A stretch of 64,000 bases of DNA from Streptomyces sp. NBC_00483 (GCF_036013745.1 NZ_CP107880.1:3410001-3474000), one strand, 5' to 3'; shown: positions 37,769 to 46,955, counted from the stretch's first letter. Numbers and translations are program-made. The notes: generated by a model from the letters alone, not told the origin.

Positions 37769-37793
37769 TGCACAAACGGCAAGAAAGAGAACC

Positions 37794-38435
37794 ATGACGG
37801 ATCGAATCAACCTGCGTGAACTCAAGAAGCAACGCACTCGAAACGCCTTGCTGCGCACCGCACTTGAGCTCTTCACGACCCAGGGGTTCGACCGGACGAC
37901 GGTCGACGAGATCGCCGACGCATGCGGAGTGTCCCAGCGCACGTTCTTCCGGTATTTCGCGAACAAGGAGGAGGTCGCGCTCGCGGTGCAGCAGACGGTG
38001 GAGTCCCGCTTCGTCGCCGCGCTGCATGAACGCCCCTTGGGGGAAAGCCCGTTCGAGGCGCTGCGGCGGACCGTACTCGGCACATGGGATGCGATGAGTC
38101 GCGTCGTGGAGGAGCTCATCCCGCTCGAACTCCACATGCGGACCTACCAGATGATCGAGTCGACCCCCTCCCTGCTCGCCGTTCACCTGCGCCGCTCCAT
38201 CGAACTGGAAGAGGAACTCGCGCGCGTGGTCGCCGAACGCGAAGGCCTCGACGTGGACAGTGATCCGCGGCCGCGTGTGGCCGTCGCCGCCTTCGGTGGC
38301 GTCATGCGGATGACCGGACGCCTGTGGGGCGCGGGAGAGGACGCGAGCATCGAATCGATCCGCGCGCTCACCGAGTCGTACCTGGATCACTTGAGGCCTT
38401 CACTGGCCGGGCAATGGCGCCGCGACCAGGGATGA
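37794..38435 (+). CDS. TetR-family repressor of the divergent exporter
   Basis: A 213-aa regulator. The N-terminal HTH is complete (RNALLRTALELFTTQGFDRTTVDEIADACGVSQRTFFRYFANKEE, about residues 16-60). The C-terminal ligand domain has the pattern of the MftR/C-terminal 17 group (EFESI/ALRALTESYLDHL-like end). ATG 37794 has AAGAAAGAG upstream. Regulation of the exporter and itself through the GCTCAC/GTGAGC dyad is inference from position. Confidence 0.9.
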   Translation: MTDRINLRELKKQRTRNALLRTALELFTTQGFDRTTVDEIADACGVSQRTFFRYFANKEEVALAVQQTVESRFVAALHERPLGESPFEALRRTVLGTWDAMSRVVEELIPLELHMRTYQMIESTPSLLAVHLRRSIELEEELARVVAEREGLDVDSDPRPRVAVAAFGGVMRMTGRLWGAGEDASIESIRALTESYLDHLRPSLAGQWRRDQG

Positions 38436-38552
38436 CACAGCGTGAGGCCACCAATGCACCTGCGTCCGGTTTTACCCAAATACACCACATGAAACGTGAT
38501 CCGCCTCACCTCATTCACGGTGCCGCATGCGCTTCTCCTAGGGTGTCCCGCA

Positions 38553-39764
38553 GTGACTTCCTTCGATACCTCTCCCCAACTCAACGTCTGGCGCGCACTG
38601 CTTGCGCTGGTCGTCGTGTTCGTCATGCTGGCCACCACCGGCTGGACCGCGGTGCGTCATCAGCGAGGCGTCACATCTCCGCTCCAGACCGCGCTCACTT
38701 CTTGGGAGCACGGCCGGATAAACGGACATGCACTGCCCGCGCACGACGGCTCCCCCAACCGCCTCGCGCATTTCTTCGGCTCGCTGAGCGCCCACCAGCG
38801 CGGCGAGCTCGCCGCCCGGTATCCGCTCGCGGTCGGCAATATGAACGGTGCACCTGTAGAGCTGCGCTATCGCGCCAACCGCATCGCGCTCGACCAGGCC
38901 CGCCAGGTCGAGCACAAGCGCATGTACGACAACCGGTTGTCGTCCGTCGGACACGCCGACGCGAAGAAGCGCATGAACCGGTTCGCGTCCCTGGAGAAGC
39001 CCGATCGCAAGATCCTCTCCTTCGACCCTCTGGGCGCCGGCCGGGTCGCCGAGGTCTTCGGTGACCTCGACAAGGCCCAGCGGGTGTCCGTCGTGGTGCC
39101 GGGAGTGGACACGAACGTGCTCACCTTCGAGCGCACGTCCCGCCAGTACTCGGCACCCGTGGGCATGGCGCGCTCCCTGTACGGCGCCGAGCGCAGCGCC
39201 AGTCCGCACACGCGTACCGCGGTCGTCGCGTGGGCCGACTACACCGCGCCGGCCGGCCTGGGTGTGGACGCCGCCACGGCGATGCGCGCCGAGGACGGAG
39301 CAGTGCGGCTCAACGCCATGCTGCGCGGTCTGCCCGGCCGGTCCTCCGTCGCCCTGTACTGCCACAGCTACGGCTCGGTGGTGTGCGGCGTCGCGGCGCA
39401 CCACATGCCGGGGCGGGTCAGCGACATCGCGGTGGCGGGCAGTCCCGGTATGCACGCCCAGAGCGCGGCGGGCCTGAACACGCACGCGCGCGTGTGGGCC
39501 ATGCGCGACAAGGACGACTGGATCCAGGACATTCCCTACATGGAGGTGGGCGGTCTCGGTCACGGAGCGGACCCCGTCTCCTCCGCTTTCGGCGCACGCG
39601 TCCTCGCGGCCGGCGACTCCAAGGGGCACACCGGCTACTTCGTGCCGGGCACCGAGAGCCTCGCCAACTTCGCCGACATCGGCACCGGCGGGTACAAGAC
39701 AGTGCACTGCGCCGGCGGAGGTCAGGGCTGTCTGGACGGTTTCTCCGGGAACGTCTCCGCCTGA
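38553..39764 (+). CDS. Membrane-anchored alpha/beta hydrolase (DUF1023)
   Basis: A 403-aa protein with an N-terminal TM anchor (ALLALVVVFVMLATTGW, about 14-30) and an external hydrolase domain. The nucleophile elbow is LYCHSYGSVVCG (Ser in HSYGS), with the acid/His region SAFGARVLAAGDSKGHTGYF. It belongs to Abhydrolase_8 (DUF1023). TAGGGT nine bases before GTG 38553 implies a leaderless transcript. It is a paralogue of the product at 43024-44154. Substrate unknown. Confidence 0.85.
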   Translation: MTSFDTSPQLNVWRALLALVVVFVMLATTGWTAVRHQRGVTSPLQTALTSWEHGRINGHALPAHDGSPNRLAHFFGSLSAHQRGELAARYPLAVGNMNGAPVELRYRANRIALDQARQVEHKRMYDNRLSSVGHADAKKRMNRFASLEKPDRKILSFDPLGAGRVAEVFGDLDKAQRVSVVVPGVDTNVLTFERTSRQYSAPVGMARSLYGAERSASPHTRTAVVAWADYTAPAGLGVDAATAMRAEDGAVRLNAMLRGLPGRSSVALYCHSYGSVVCGVAAHHMPGRVSDIAVAGSPGMHAQSAAGLNTHARVWAMRDKDDWIQDIPYMEVGGLGHGADPVSSAFGARVLAAGDSKGHTGYFVPGTESLANFADIGTGGYKTVHCAGGGQGCLDGFSGNVSA

Positions 39765-39840
39765 CGCGCGTAGAAAGTGCTGAAACAGCGGTCTGCCACG
39801 ACAGGCGACGGAGACGCGCGCTCCGCCTACGATGAGCCAC

Positions 39841-40719
39841 ATGGGTGACGTACTGGCCGGATTTCATGCCGCCTGGGAGTTCGAGTCCGACTCCGTGCTC
39901 ATCCGCTTCGAACGGGGGATCCGCACGCCGAAGCTCCTTCAGGCGCTGGGCGAACGCCGCATCCCCCTGGAAGCGGTCGCGGCGGTGTCCCTGACGCCTG
40001 GAAAACGCGGGACCGTCGTGCTGCACGCGGTGCCGCGGCCGGGCGCGGACCCCCTGATGGACGCTGCTGCGGGTCAGCTCAAGGAGGGGAGCGACCCGTA
40101 CCGCCTCGTGCTGCCAGCCGAGCGGGAGACGCTCGGCGAGTACTACGCGGACGAGCTGCGGGCGAAGATCTCCGACCACGAAGACGTGCGCCCGGAAAAG
40201 TATCTGGTGGCGCCTCCAGAGGCGCCCCGGCAGTTCAAGGCCTACGACGGGAAGGCCACGTTCGACGGAGACTCGGTGGCCTTCCGGTGGTTCTGGACCG
40301 GGGCGTCCTCCGCGAAATGGAAGGCCGGGGACAAGACGTTCCCGATCTCGGACCTGAGCGGCGTCGAATGGCGCTCGCCCGAACTCTTCGAGGGCCATCT
40401 GCGCCTGCTGCCCCGGGACGCTTCCGGGGAACAGCCCGGTCAGGCGGACCAGGACCCGGCCGCGGTCGTCTTCGGCCTCGGCTACGGTCCGGTGCACGAG
40501 TCACTGCCGTTCGCCGCCTCGGTGCTGGCGGCCGTGCGGGCGTCCGGACCGGCGCCGCCGCAGGGCGGGGCGTTGTGCACCGAATCGGCGGGGGCCGGAA
40601 GGCGCGATCCCGCGGACATCGCCGACCGCATCCGGCACCTGGGCGAGCTGCACCAGGCGGGTCTGGTGACCGACGCGGAGTTCACGTCGAAGAAGGCCGA
40701 GCTGCTCGCCGAGCTGTGA
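39841..40719 (+). CDS. DUF4429/SHOCT-domain protein
   Basis: A 292-aa soluble protein with two tandem DUF4429 PH-like halves (AWEFESDSVLIRFERG ... PLEAVAAVSL, and GKATFDGDSVAFRW ... PISDLSGVEW) and a C-terminal SHOCT helix pair (DIADRIRHLGELHQAGLVTDAEFTSKKAELLAEL). SHOCT segments mediate oligomerisation. TACGAT at 39828-39833 predicts a leaderless start at ATG 39841; ATG 39832 would overlap that -10. Function unknown. Confidence 0.85.
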   Translation: MGDVLAGFHAAWEFESDSVLIRFERGIRTPKLLQALGERRIPLEAVAAVSLTPGKRGTVVLHAVPRPGADPLMDAAAGQLKEGSDPYRLVLPAERETLGEYYADELRAKISDHEDVRPEKYLVAPPEAPRQFKAYDGKATFDGDSVAFRWFWTGASSAKWKAGDKTFPISDLSGVEWRSPELFEGHLRLLPRDASGEQPGQADQDPAAVVFGLGYGPVHESLPFAASVLAAVRASGPAPPQGGALCTESAGAGRRDPADIADRIRHLGELHQAGLVTDAEFTSKKAELLAEL

Positions 40720-40723
40720 CCTC

Positions 40724-40734
40724 ATACCTGGGTA
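40724..40734. promoter_or_regulatory. Shared 11-bp site ATACCTGGGTA, TCS promoter
   Basis: This sequence lies 67 bp upstream of the histidine kinase start. Its exact reverse complement lies upstream of the hydrolase-acyltransferase operon (42920-42930). It fits ATACC-NN-GGTAT, a dyad of the type NarL-family regulators bind. Confidence 0.6.
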
Positions 40735-40800
40735 GGGGGTGCGGTTGAGCACTCCGGTATGACGGCACGACCGGGCCCGGGTGTCTACGCTGATCTGGCC

Positions 40801-42177
40801 ATGAGCACTGCACCGCCATCTCCCGAGAAAACGCCCCGCCCGCCGGACGACGGTTCCGGCCCGGCGGGCTCTCGGCGCATGACCGGAGCGGTGCGTGGGC
40901 TGGGCGACCGGATTGCCTGGGCCGGTTCGACACTCACCGCGGCCCTGGGCGACGACCGGTCGGAGCCCCTGCTGGCACACGCGCCCCGCCGTTGGATGCG
41001 GCTGTTGCCCTATCTGCTCGCGCTGGGCTTCACCGCGGCGCTGATCCCGACCACGACCCAGGTATTGGCGAACGACTACGGGGTCGGCGGCGGACTGGCC
41101 GCTGCGATCGGCGTGGCCCAGTCCGCTCCCCTGGTCCTCGCGGTGAGCCGCCCGCTGACCGCCTGGTACATCATGATCACCGCGGCCGTGCTGGGCGCGA
41201 TCCCTGTGCTTCAGGGGGACGCCCACAATCCCTCGCCGTGGACGGTCATGATGATCGTGGCCTACGTGGTGCTGTGCATCGCGCTGGCTCTGCGGGAGAG
41301 CCGTCGCGTTCTCGTGAACATCTGGCTGGTCACCGTCGCCGCCAGCATCGTGGTCGGCATCTTCCGCGACAGCACCAGTCAGGACACGGGGGTGCTCCTC
41401 ATCGTCCTGAGCGGTGGGGTGCTGCTCCTGGGCGCCCTGCTGCGGGAGCGCGGCGAGACCAGACGCAAGCTCGTCGCGCAGGAGACGATCAGCGAGGCCG
41501 AGCGGACCCGCAGAACACTGCTCGAGGAGCGGGCCAGGATCGCGCGCGAGCTGCACGACGTCGTCGCCCACCACATGTCGGTGATCACCGTGCAGGCGGA
41601 CTCCGCGCCCTACCGGCTGCAGGACCTGCCCGACGAGGCACGCGAGGAGTTCGAGTCGATCGCCACGGGTGCGCGCGCGTCACTGACCGAGATGCGCCGT
41701 CTCCTCGCGGTCCTGCGCAGCGAAGAGGCGCAGGGCGACCTGGTCCCGCAGCCCGGCCTCGCGCACCTGCCGCAGCTGGTCGAGGCGACCGTACGAGGCG
41801 GGGTGCCGGCCGAGCTGTCCTATCCGGAGCTGGCTCTCGTCGTGGAGCTGGCCCAGGTGTCTCCGGCGGTGGACCTCTCCGCGTACCGCATCGTGCAGGA
41901 GGCGCTGTCGAACGTGGTGCGGCATGCTCCGGGTGCACGGACCCAGATCTCCATCAGCCTCGACGGGGACGCCCTGCTGGTGGTCGTGGTCAACGGGCCG
42001 GCCGCGGAACCGGTATCGCCTGTCGAATCGACCGCCGGTACCGGACACGGGCTGATAGGGATGAACGAGCGCGTACGGTTGGTCGGCGGCACGCTGGACG
42101 TGGGCCCGCTGCCCGACGGAGGTTTCCGTGTCGCGGCCCGGCTCCCATTGAGCGTGCCCGACTCCCCGACGGCATAA
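40801..42177 (+). CDS. Sensor histidine kinase (NarL-type, HisKA_3)
   Basis: A 458-aa membrane kinase. An N-terminal cytoplasmic stretch is followed by about six TM helices (LLPYLLALGFTAALIP to GVLLLIVLSGGVLLLGALL), a linker helix, the HisKA_3 box RARIARELHDVVAHHMSVI (phospho-His in ELHD) and a C-terminal ATPase domain with the G-box GTGHGLIGMNERV. There is no large sensor domain, so the signal is probably within the membrane. TACGCT nine bases before ATG 40801 indicates a leaderless transcript. It is co-transcribed with the regulator 15 bp downstream. Confidence 0.92.
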   Translation: MSTAPPSPEKTPRPPDDGSGPAGSRRMTGAVRGLGDRIAWAGSTLTAALGDDRSEPLLAHAPRRWMRLLPYLLALGFTAALIPTTTQVLANDYGVGGGLAAAIGVAQSAPLVLAVSRPLTAWYIMITAAVLGAIPVLQGDAHNPSPWTVMMIVAYVVLCIALALRESRRVLVNIWLVTVAASIVVGIFRDSTSQDTGVLLIVLSGGVLLLGALLRERGETRRKLVAQETISEAERTRRTLLEERARIARELHDVVAHHMSVITVQADSAPYRLQDLPDEAREEFESIATGARASLTEMRRLLAVLRSEEAQGDLVPQPGLAHLPQLVEATVRGGVPAELSYPELALVVELAQVSPAVDLSAYRIVQEALSNVVRHAPGARTQISISLDGDALLVVVVNGPAAEPVSPVESTAGTGHGLIGMNERVRLVGGTLDVGPLPDGGFRVAARLPLSVPDSPTA

Positions 42178-42192
42178 AGGAATTCGGCACGC

Positions 42193-42870
42193 ATGACCAT
42201 TCGCGTGATCATCGTCGACGACCAGACCATGGTGCGGGCGGGTTTCGCCGCGCTGTTGAACGCACAGAGCGACATCGACGTCGTGGGAGAGGCCCCGGAC
42301 GGCAAGGAAGGCGTCCAGGTGAGCCGCTCCACGCATCCCGATGTCGTCCTCATGGATGTCCGGATGCCCGAGATGGACGGGCTGGCCGCAACGAAGGAAC
42401 TGATGGACCCGCCGCCCGGCGTGGTGCACCGGCCGAAGGTCCTGATGCTCACCACGTTCGACGTCGACGACTATGTGTACGCCGCACTGCGGGCGGGCGC
42501 GTCCGGGTTTCTGCTCAAGGACGCGCCACCGGCCGATCTGATCTCCGCGGTGCGCGTGATCGCGGCCGGTGAGGCACTGCTCGCTCCCACGGTCACCAAG
42601 CGCCTCATCGCGGACTTCGCCAAGACCCGCCCCGCAAACCGCAAGAGCCACGATCCGCTCCTGAAGACCCTGACCCCGCGTGAGTCCGAGGTTCTCGAGC
42701 TGATCGCGCGCGGACTGTCCAACCAGGAGATCGCGCAGAAGCTGGTGCTGGCCGAGCAGACGGTGAAGACCCATATCGGCCGTGTGCTGGCGAAGTTGGG
42801 CCTGCGCGACCGGGCGCAGGCCGTGATCTTCGCGTATGAATCGGGTCTTGTAGAGCCCGGCGGACGGTGA
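42193..42870 (+). CDS. NarL/FixJ-family response regulator
   Basis: A 225-aa regulator. The receiver domain has the acidic pair D9/D10, phospho-acceptor D55 in VVLMDVRMPEMDG, and Lys in FLLKDAP. The LuxR-type HTH is LTPRESEVLELIARGLSNQEIAQKLVLAEQTVKTHIGRVLAKL. AAGGAA lies upstream of ATG 42193. Partner of the kinase immediately upstream. The shared ATACCTGGGTA sites in this operon and the next suggest its targets (inference). Confidence 0.94.
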   Translation: MTIRVIIVDDQTMVRAGFAALLNAQSDIDVVGEAPDGKEGVQVSRSTHPDVVLMDVRMPEMDGLAATKELMDPPPGVVHRPKVLMLTTFDVDDYVYAALRAGASGFLLKDAPPADLISAVRVIAAGEALLAPTVTKRLIADFAKTRPANRKSHDPLLKTLTPRESEVLELIARGLSNQEIAQKLVLAEQTVKTHIGRVLAKLGLRDRAQAVIFAYESGLVEPGGR

Positions 42871-42918
42871 TTCGCCACTCCTGAGGCGTCCGACCCCCTA
42901 CTGCGGTATCAGTCATCA

Positions 42919-42930
42919 ATACCCAGGTAT
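42919..42930. promoter_or_regulatory. Shared dyad ATACC-CA-GGTAT, hydrolase operon promoter
   Basis: A perfect 5+5 dyad about 94 bp upstream of the hydrolase start. Its core is the exact reverse complement of the site in front of the kinase gene. A further GGTAT (42905-42909) lies just upstream. The remaining sequence to the start includes GACGTCCC and TACCTT, a possible -10. Confidence 0.65.
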
Positions 42931-43023
42931 CAAGGGCTGGTTGGCTCCCCAGTGTGACGTCCCGGCCGCGTCCGTCCTCCTACCTTCCCCTCGTCACACC
43001 ATTGGACGAAGGGGAGACGGGCG

Positions 43024-44154
43024 ATGGGCCTGAGCTCATGGAAACAACGCGGCCGTCGCGCCGTGGCGGCCGCCGCGCTCACGGCAATCGCCGTGTCCGG
43101 CACGGCGGGTTGGGCATCGGGCCAGGAGCAGCGCCCGCTCACCGGCCCTCCCCCGGGCACCGCTTCGTGGCGCGCGGACGATTCACTGGGCCGCGGTCTG
43201 CCTGACCCCGCGACAGCAAGGCCTGCTCAAGTCGCCGCCTTCTTCCGCGGGTTGAGCGCAGCGGAGCAGCGCGCTCTGGTCGCGCGGCACCCGTCGGTCG
43301 TCGGCAATCTGGACGGTGCCCCGGTCGCTCTGCGGTACGAGGCGAACGCGCTGTCGCTGCGGGCCGAGCAGGCCAGGTCCCGCGCCGACGCCAAGGACCG
43401 CACACTTACCGAGCAACAGCGCACCTCGGCGCGTGCGCTCGCCGACCGCTGCTCCCAACTGCTCGCTCAAGGCCGCCGGATACTCGCCTTCGATCCCCGC
43501 GGGCGTGGCCAGGTCGCCGAGGTCTACGGGGACCTGGAGACGGCTCGGCATGTCTCCGTGATCGTGCCGGGTTCCGATATCGACCTGGGCACGTTCGACC
43601 GGACCAGGGACGTCTACGGGACACCGGCCGGGATGGCGCGCTCGCTGCACCGGGCGACGGCCGGGCGGACGGCCGTGGTGGCGTGGGCCGGATACACCAC
43701 TCCGGTGGGTCTGGGCCCGGATGCGGCCACGGGCCGGCTCGCCGAAGCGGGAGCCCCCAGGCTGGCCCGCTTCGCGCAGGGCCTCACCGCGGCCGGCGCC
43801 CCGAAGCCGACCGTCTTCTGCCACAGCTACGGGTCGGTGGTGTGCGGGCTCGCCGCGTCCCGGCTTCCCGCTGCGGACCTTGTGGCCCTCGGTTCACCCG
43901 GAATGCATGCCGACACGGTGGCCGAACTGCACACCCGCGCCAGGGTGTGGGCGGCCCGGGACAACAGTGACTGGATCGGCAAGGTGCCGAACGTCGAGCT
44001 GTTCGGTCTGGGACACGGCACCGACCCGACCGACCCCTCCTTCGGAGCCCGCCGGGTGCCTGCCGAGCAGGCCCAGGGCCACACGGGCTACTTCGCGCCG
44101 GGCACGGACTCGCTGCGCGCCTTCGCCGACATCGCCACGGGAGCTGCGTCATGA
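43024..44154 (+). CDS. Exported alpha/beta hydrolase (DUF1023)
   Basis: A 376-aa paralogue of the product at 38553-39764. The signal peptide (Arg-rich start, RRAVAAAALTAIAVSGTAGWASG) should export it. The nucleophile elbow is VFCHSYGSVVCG, and the end matches its paralogue (SFGARRVPAEQAQGHTGYF). AAGGGGAG lies seven bases before ATG 43024. It overlaps the downstream acyltransferase by ATGA, so both are made together. Its position after the two-component system and the shared promoter site suggest control by it. Confidence 0.88.
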   Translation: MGLSSWKQRGRRAVAAAALTAIAVSGTAGWASGQEQRPLTGPPPGTASWRADDSLGRGLPDPATARPAQVAAFFRGLSAAEQRALVARHPSVVGNLDGAPVALRYEANALSLRAEQARSRADAKDRTLTEQQRTSARALADRCSQLLAQGRRILAFDPRGRGQVAEVYGDLETARHVSVIVPGSDIDLGTFDRTRDVYGTPAGMARSLHRATAGRTAVVAWAGYTTPVGLGPDAATGRLAEAGAPRLARFAQGLTAAGAPKPTVFCHSYGSVVCGLAASRLPAADLVALGSPGMHADTVAELHTRARVWAARDNSDWIGKVPNVELFGLGHGTDPTDPSFGARRVPAEQAQGHTGYFAPGTDSLRAFADIATGAAS

Positions 44155-45380
44155 CCGCCACTTCTCTCCGCACTTCCGTGTCCTCGGCCATCGCCTCGGT
44201 CGAAGCGAAGACCCCGGCCCACCGGGATCGGGCAGTGGACGGGCTGCGGGCGTTGGCCCTGCTCGCCGTGCCCGCGGGTCACTGGCTGCTCGCGGGCTTC
44301 ACGCTGGACCCGCGGGGCGCCCTGCACAATGCGAGCCCGCTGAGCAGCTTCGGCTTCTTCGCGCCCCTCAGTTGGGTGTTGCAGATGCTCGGGGTCTTCT
44401 TCCTCGTCGGCGGATACGCGTCGGTCCTGTCGTTCCGGCGGGCCCGGGAGCGTGGCACGTCGACGGCCGGTTGGCTGCGGGGCAGGCTCGCCCGTCTGGG
44501 CCGTCCCGTGCTGGGCGTGACCGCGGTGTGGGCCGCGCTGGCGCCCTTGCTGTACGCCCTTGGGGTACCCCTGCCGACGTTGCGCACAGCTTCCACCCTG
44601 GTGATACAGCCCCTGTGGTTCGTCGGCATCTACACCGTGATCACCGCGCTCACACCGTGGTGCATCAAGGCGGCGCACAGGCTCGGTGCCTGGTCCGTGG
44701 TCCCACTGATCGGATCGGTCGCCGTCGTCGACTTCCTCCGGTACGGCCCCTTCTCCTCGGCCATGCCGTCGTGGCTGAGCCTGCTCAATCTCCTTCCGGG
44801 CTGGATGTTCGCCTATCAACTCGGCGTCTGCTGGGGCGAGAAGAGACTCGGAAAGCGGGGGGCCTGGGCGCTGCTCGTCGGTGGAACGACTCTGTTCGCG
44901 GCCTTGCTGCTGCTCTTCCACTACCCGGCGTCGATGGTCGGGGTACCGGGCGAGGCGCGGACGAACTCGCACCCGCCGTCGCTGCTGGTCCTCGCCCTTG
45001 CGGCCGCACAGAGCGGCGCCGCGATACTGGTGCGGGACCGCCTGGCCAAGCTGCTGCGCCGCCCGGCCCTGTGGGCACCGGTCGTGGTCATCAACCTGTC
45101 GGCGATGACCATCCTGTGCTGGCACCAGACGGCGCTGCTCGCGGCGGCGATACCCGGCTCGTTCGCCGGCGCGATACCGGGCCTCACGACGGCACCGGAC
45201 ACGCTCGCCTGGATAGCGGTCCGCCTCGCGTGGCTACCGCTGTTCGCGACTCTGCTCATCCTGATAGGCCGCTATGCGCGGGGCTTCGAGGCACCGTGGA
45301 AGCAGGTGAGTCGGGGGCGGCGGGCGCTGGCGGGGCTGCTCGCCGCCGGGTTCGCGGTGTTCGCGCTGGGGCTGGCGTGA
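44151..45380 (+). CDS. Membrane acyltransferase (acyltransferase_3 family)
   Basis: A 409-aa integral membrane protein with about ten TM helices. The family's N-terminal motif R-x-x-x-x-D-G-x-R-A (RDRAVDGLRALALL) and the first-loop catalytic-type His (GHWLLAG) are present. Such enzymes O-acylate surface sugars or lipids. The start overlaps the hydrolase stop (ATGA). With an exported hydrolase beside it, an acylation/deacylation pair acting on an envelope component is plausible (inference). Confidence 0.87.
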   Translation: MTATSLRTSVSSAIASVEAKTPAHRDRAVDGLRALALLAVPAGHWLLAGFTLDPRGALHNASPLSSFGFFAPLSWVLQMLGVFFLVGGYASVLSFRRARERGTSTAGWLRGRLARLGRPVLGVTAVWAALAPLLYALGVPLPTLRTASTLVIQPLWFVGIYTVITALTPWCIKAAHRLGAWSVVPLIGSVAVVDFLRYGPFSSAMPSWLSLLNLLPGWMFAYQLGVCWGEKRLGKRGAWALLVGGTTLFAALLLLFHYPASMVGVPGEARTNSHPPSLLVLALAAAQSGAAILVRDRLAKLLRRPALWAPVVVINLSAMTILCWHQTALLAAAIPGSFAGAIPGLTTAPDTLAWIAVRLAWLPLFATLLILIGRYARGFEAPWKQVSRGRRALAGLLAAGFAVFALGLA

Positions 45381-45397
45381 GGCCCCGCGGGCCTCAC
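45377..45397. terminator. Hairpin between acyltransferase and aldo/keto reductase
   Basis: GTGAGGCCC (45377-45385) and GGGCCTCAC (45389-45397) with a 3-nt loop. The left arm includes the acyltransferase stop codon. The genes are convergent. Confidence 0.75.
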
Positions 45398-45422
45398 TGC
45401 CGCCCCTCCCCTGGCGGTCCGG

Positions 45423-46469
45423 CTACTCGCGGCCCGCCGACGTGAAGGCCATGTCCGCGTAGCGGTCGCCCGAGACCTTCGCGGCGATGGGCTCGAGGAG
45501 CGCCAGTTCCTCATCGGTGAGCACGACCTGGGTCGCCGCGGTGTTCTCCTCGACGCGCGTGCGCTTGCGGGTGCCGGGGATCGGGACGACGCCGAGGCCG
45601 AAGGCTCCCGCCTGTTGCTGCACCCAGGCCAGGGCGACCTGGCCGAGTGAGGCGCCGTGGGCGTCGGCGACCTGACGGACCGGCTCCAACAGGGCCGCGT
45701 TGGCTGCGGCGTTGTCCCCGGTGAACCGGGGCTGGTGGCGGCGGAAGTCGTCGTCGGCGAGTTCCTTGTCGGCGGAGACGAAGGCGCCGGTGAGGAAGCC
45801 ACGCCCGAGTGGGGAGTACGGCACGAGGGCGACGCCGAGTTCGGCGGCGGCGGGCACGACCGAGCGTTCGATGTCGCGGCTGAACAGCGACCACTCGGAC
45901 TGGACGGCCGCGATCGGATGGACGGCCTGGGCGGCGCGCAGTTCGGCGGCGGTCACCTCACTCAGGCCGAGGTACTTGACCTTGCCGGCGGCGACGAGTT
46001 CGGCCATCGCGCCGACCGTCTCCTCGATCGGCACCTTCGGGTCGCGGCGGTGCATGTAGTACAGGTCGACCGAGTCGACGTCCAGGCGTTGGAGGCTGGA
46101 GTCGATGCAGGTCCTGATGTAGGCGGGGTCGTTGTTGATGACGCGCTTGTACGGGTCGCTCGGATCGGATCCGATGGCGAACTTGGTCGCAAGGACGAGC
46201 TCGTCGCGATGCGCCTTGACGAAAGGAGAAAGGAACTTCTCGTTCTCACCGGCACCGTAGGCGTCGGCGGTGTCGTACAAGGTGACGCCGAGTTCCAGCG
46301 CCCGCTCCAGGGTGGCCCTGGCCTCATCGGCGTCCGTCGGTCCATAGGCCCAGCTCATTCCCATGCAGCCGAGGCCCTGAATGCCCACCACGGGCCCGTT
46401 CTTTCCCAACTCAACAGTGGAAATGCGCCGCTGCTCGCTCGCCTGCGGCGACCGCTCCGTGCTGCTCAT
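45423..46469 (-). CDS. Aldo/keto reductase
   Basis: A 348-aa NADPH-dependent oxidoreductase of the AKR superfamily. Catalytic residues are seen in LYDTADAYGAGENE (Asp/Tyr), ATKFAIG (Lys) and YYMHRRDP (His). The C-terminal cofactor region is VPIPGTRKRTRVEENTAA. It is co-transcribed with the MerR gene, whose stop codon lies 6 bp upstream. ATG 46469 is chosen; a TTG at 46478 overlaps the MerR TGA. Likely substrate: a toxic aldehyde sensed by the MerR protein (inference). Confidence 0.9.
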   Translation of the reverse strand: MSSTERSPQASEQRRISTVELGKNGPVVGIQGLGCMGMSWAYGPTDADEARATLERALELGVTLYDTADAYGAGENEKFLSPFVKAHRDELVLATKFAIGSDPSDPYKRVINNDPAYIRTCIDSSLQRLDVDSVDLYYMHRRDPKVPIEETVGAMAELVAAGKVKYLGLSEVTAAELRAAQAVHPIAAVQSEWSLFSRDIERSVVPAAAELGVALVPYSPLGRGFLTGAFVSADKELADDDFRRHQPRFTGDNAAANAALLEPVRQVADAHGASLGQVALAWVQQQAGAFGLGVVPIPGTRKRTRVEENTAATQVVLTDEELALLEPIAAKVSGDRYADMAFTSAGRE

Positions 46470-46474
46470 GCGGT

Positions 46475-46948
46475 TCAAGCCCCCTCCGGCGCCGGTCGGG
46501 CACCCGCATAGAAGTCGATCTTGTAGTCCAGTACGGACAAGGTGTCCTGCAGCTCCGCCACCCGGTTCAGGACGTCGCGGCGGGTCGCTTCCAGGAGCTC
46601 CCTGCGTTCGTCGAAGGTCTCCTCGCCCCGGCGCACCAGCTCGGCGTAGCGCACCATGTCGGCCACCGGCATCCCGGTGAGCCGGAGCTTGCCGACGAGC
46701 GACAGCCAGTCCAGGTCACGGTTGCTGTAGCGGCGCTGCCCGGTGTGCGAGCGGTCGACGTCGGGCATCAGGCCGATCCGCTCGTACCAGCGCAAGGTGT
46801 GGGCGGTCAGTCCGGTGAGGGCGACGACCTCGCTGATCGTGTAGTGGTCCTGGCCCTCGGGGCGGGGATGTGAGTGGGGTGCCGAGGCACAGTTGTCGGT
46901 CTTCCGGGTCGCCGCGCGGGAGCGGGACGTGGTCTCCATCACCGTCAT
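46475..46948 (-). CDS. MerR-family regulator of the aldo/keto reductase operon
   Basis: A 157-aa regulator with a 34-residue N-terminal extension. The MerR HTH follows (YTISEVVALTGLTAHTLRWYERIGLM, then RRYSNRDLDWLSLVGKLRLTGMPVADM), with a C-terminal coiled coil (RRDVLNRVAELQDTLSVLDYKIDFY). No Cys metal-binding motif is present at the dimer end, so it probably senses an organic compound. ATG 46948 lies seven bases after TAGCGT, giving a leaderless transcript from a 19-bp-spaced MerR promoter. Confidence 0.92.
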   Translation of the reverse strand: MTVMETTSRSRAATRKTDNCASAPHSHPRPEGQDHYTISEVVALTGLTAHTLRWYERIGLMPDVDRSHTGQRRYSNRDLDWLSLVGKLRLTGMPVADMVRYAELVRRGEETFDERRELLEATRRDVLNRVAELQDTLSVLDYKIDFYAGARPAPEGA

Positions 46949-46955
46949 GGCCCCC

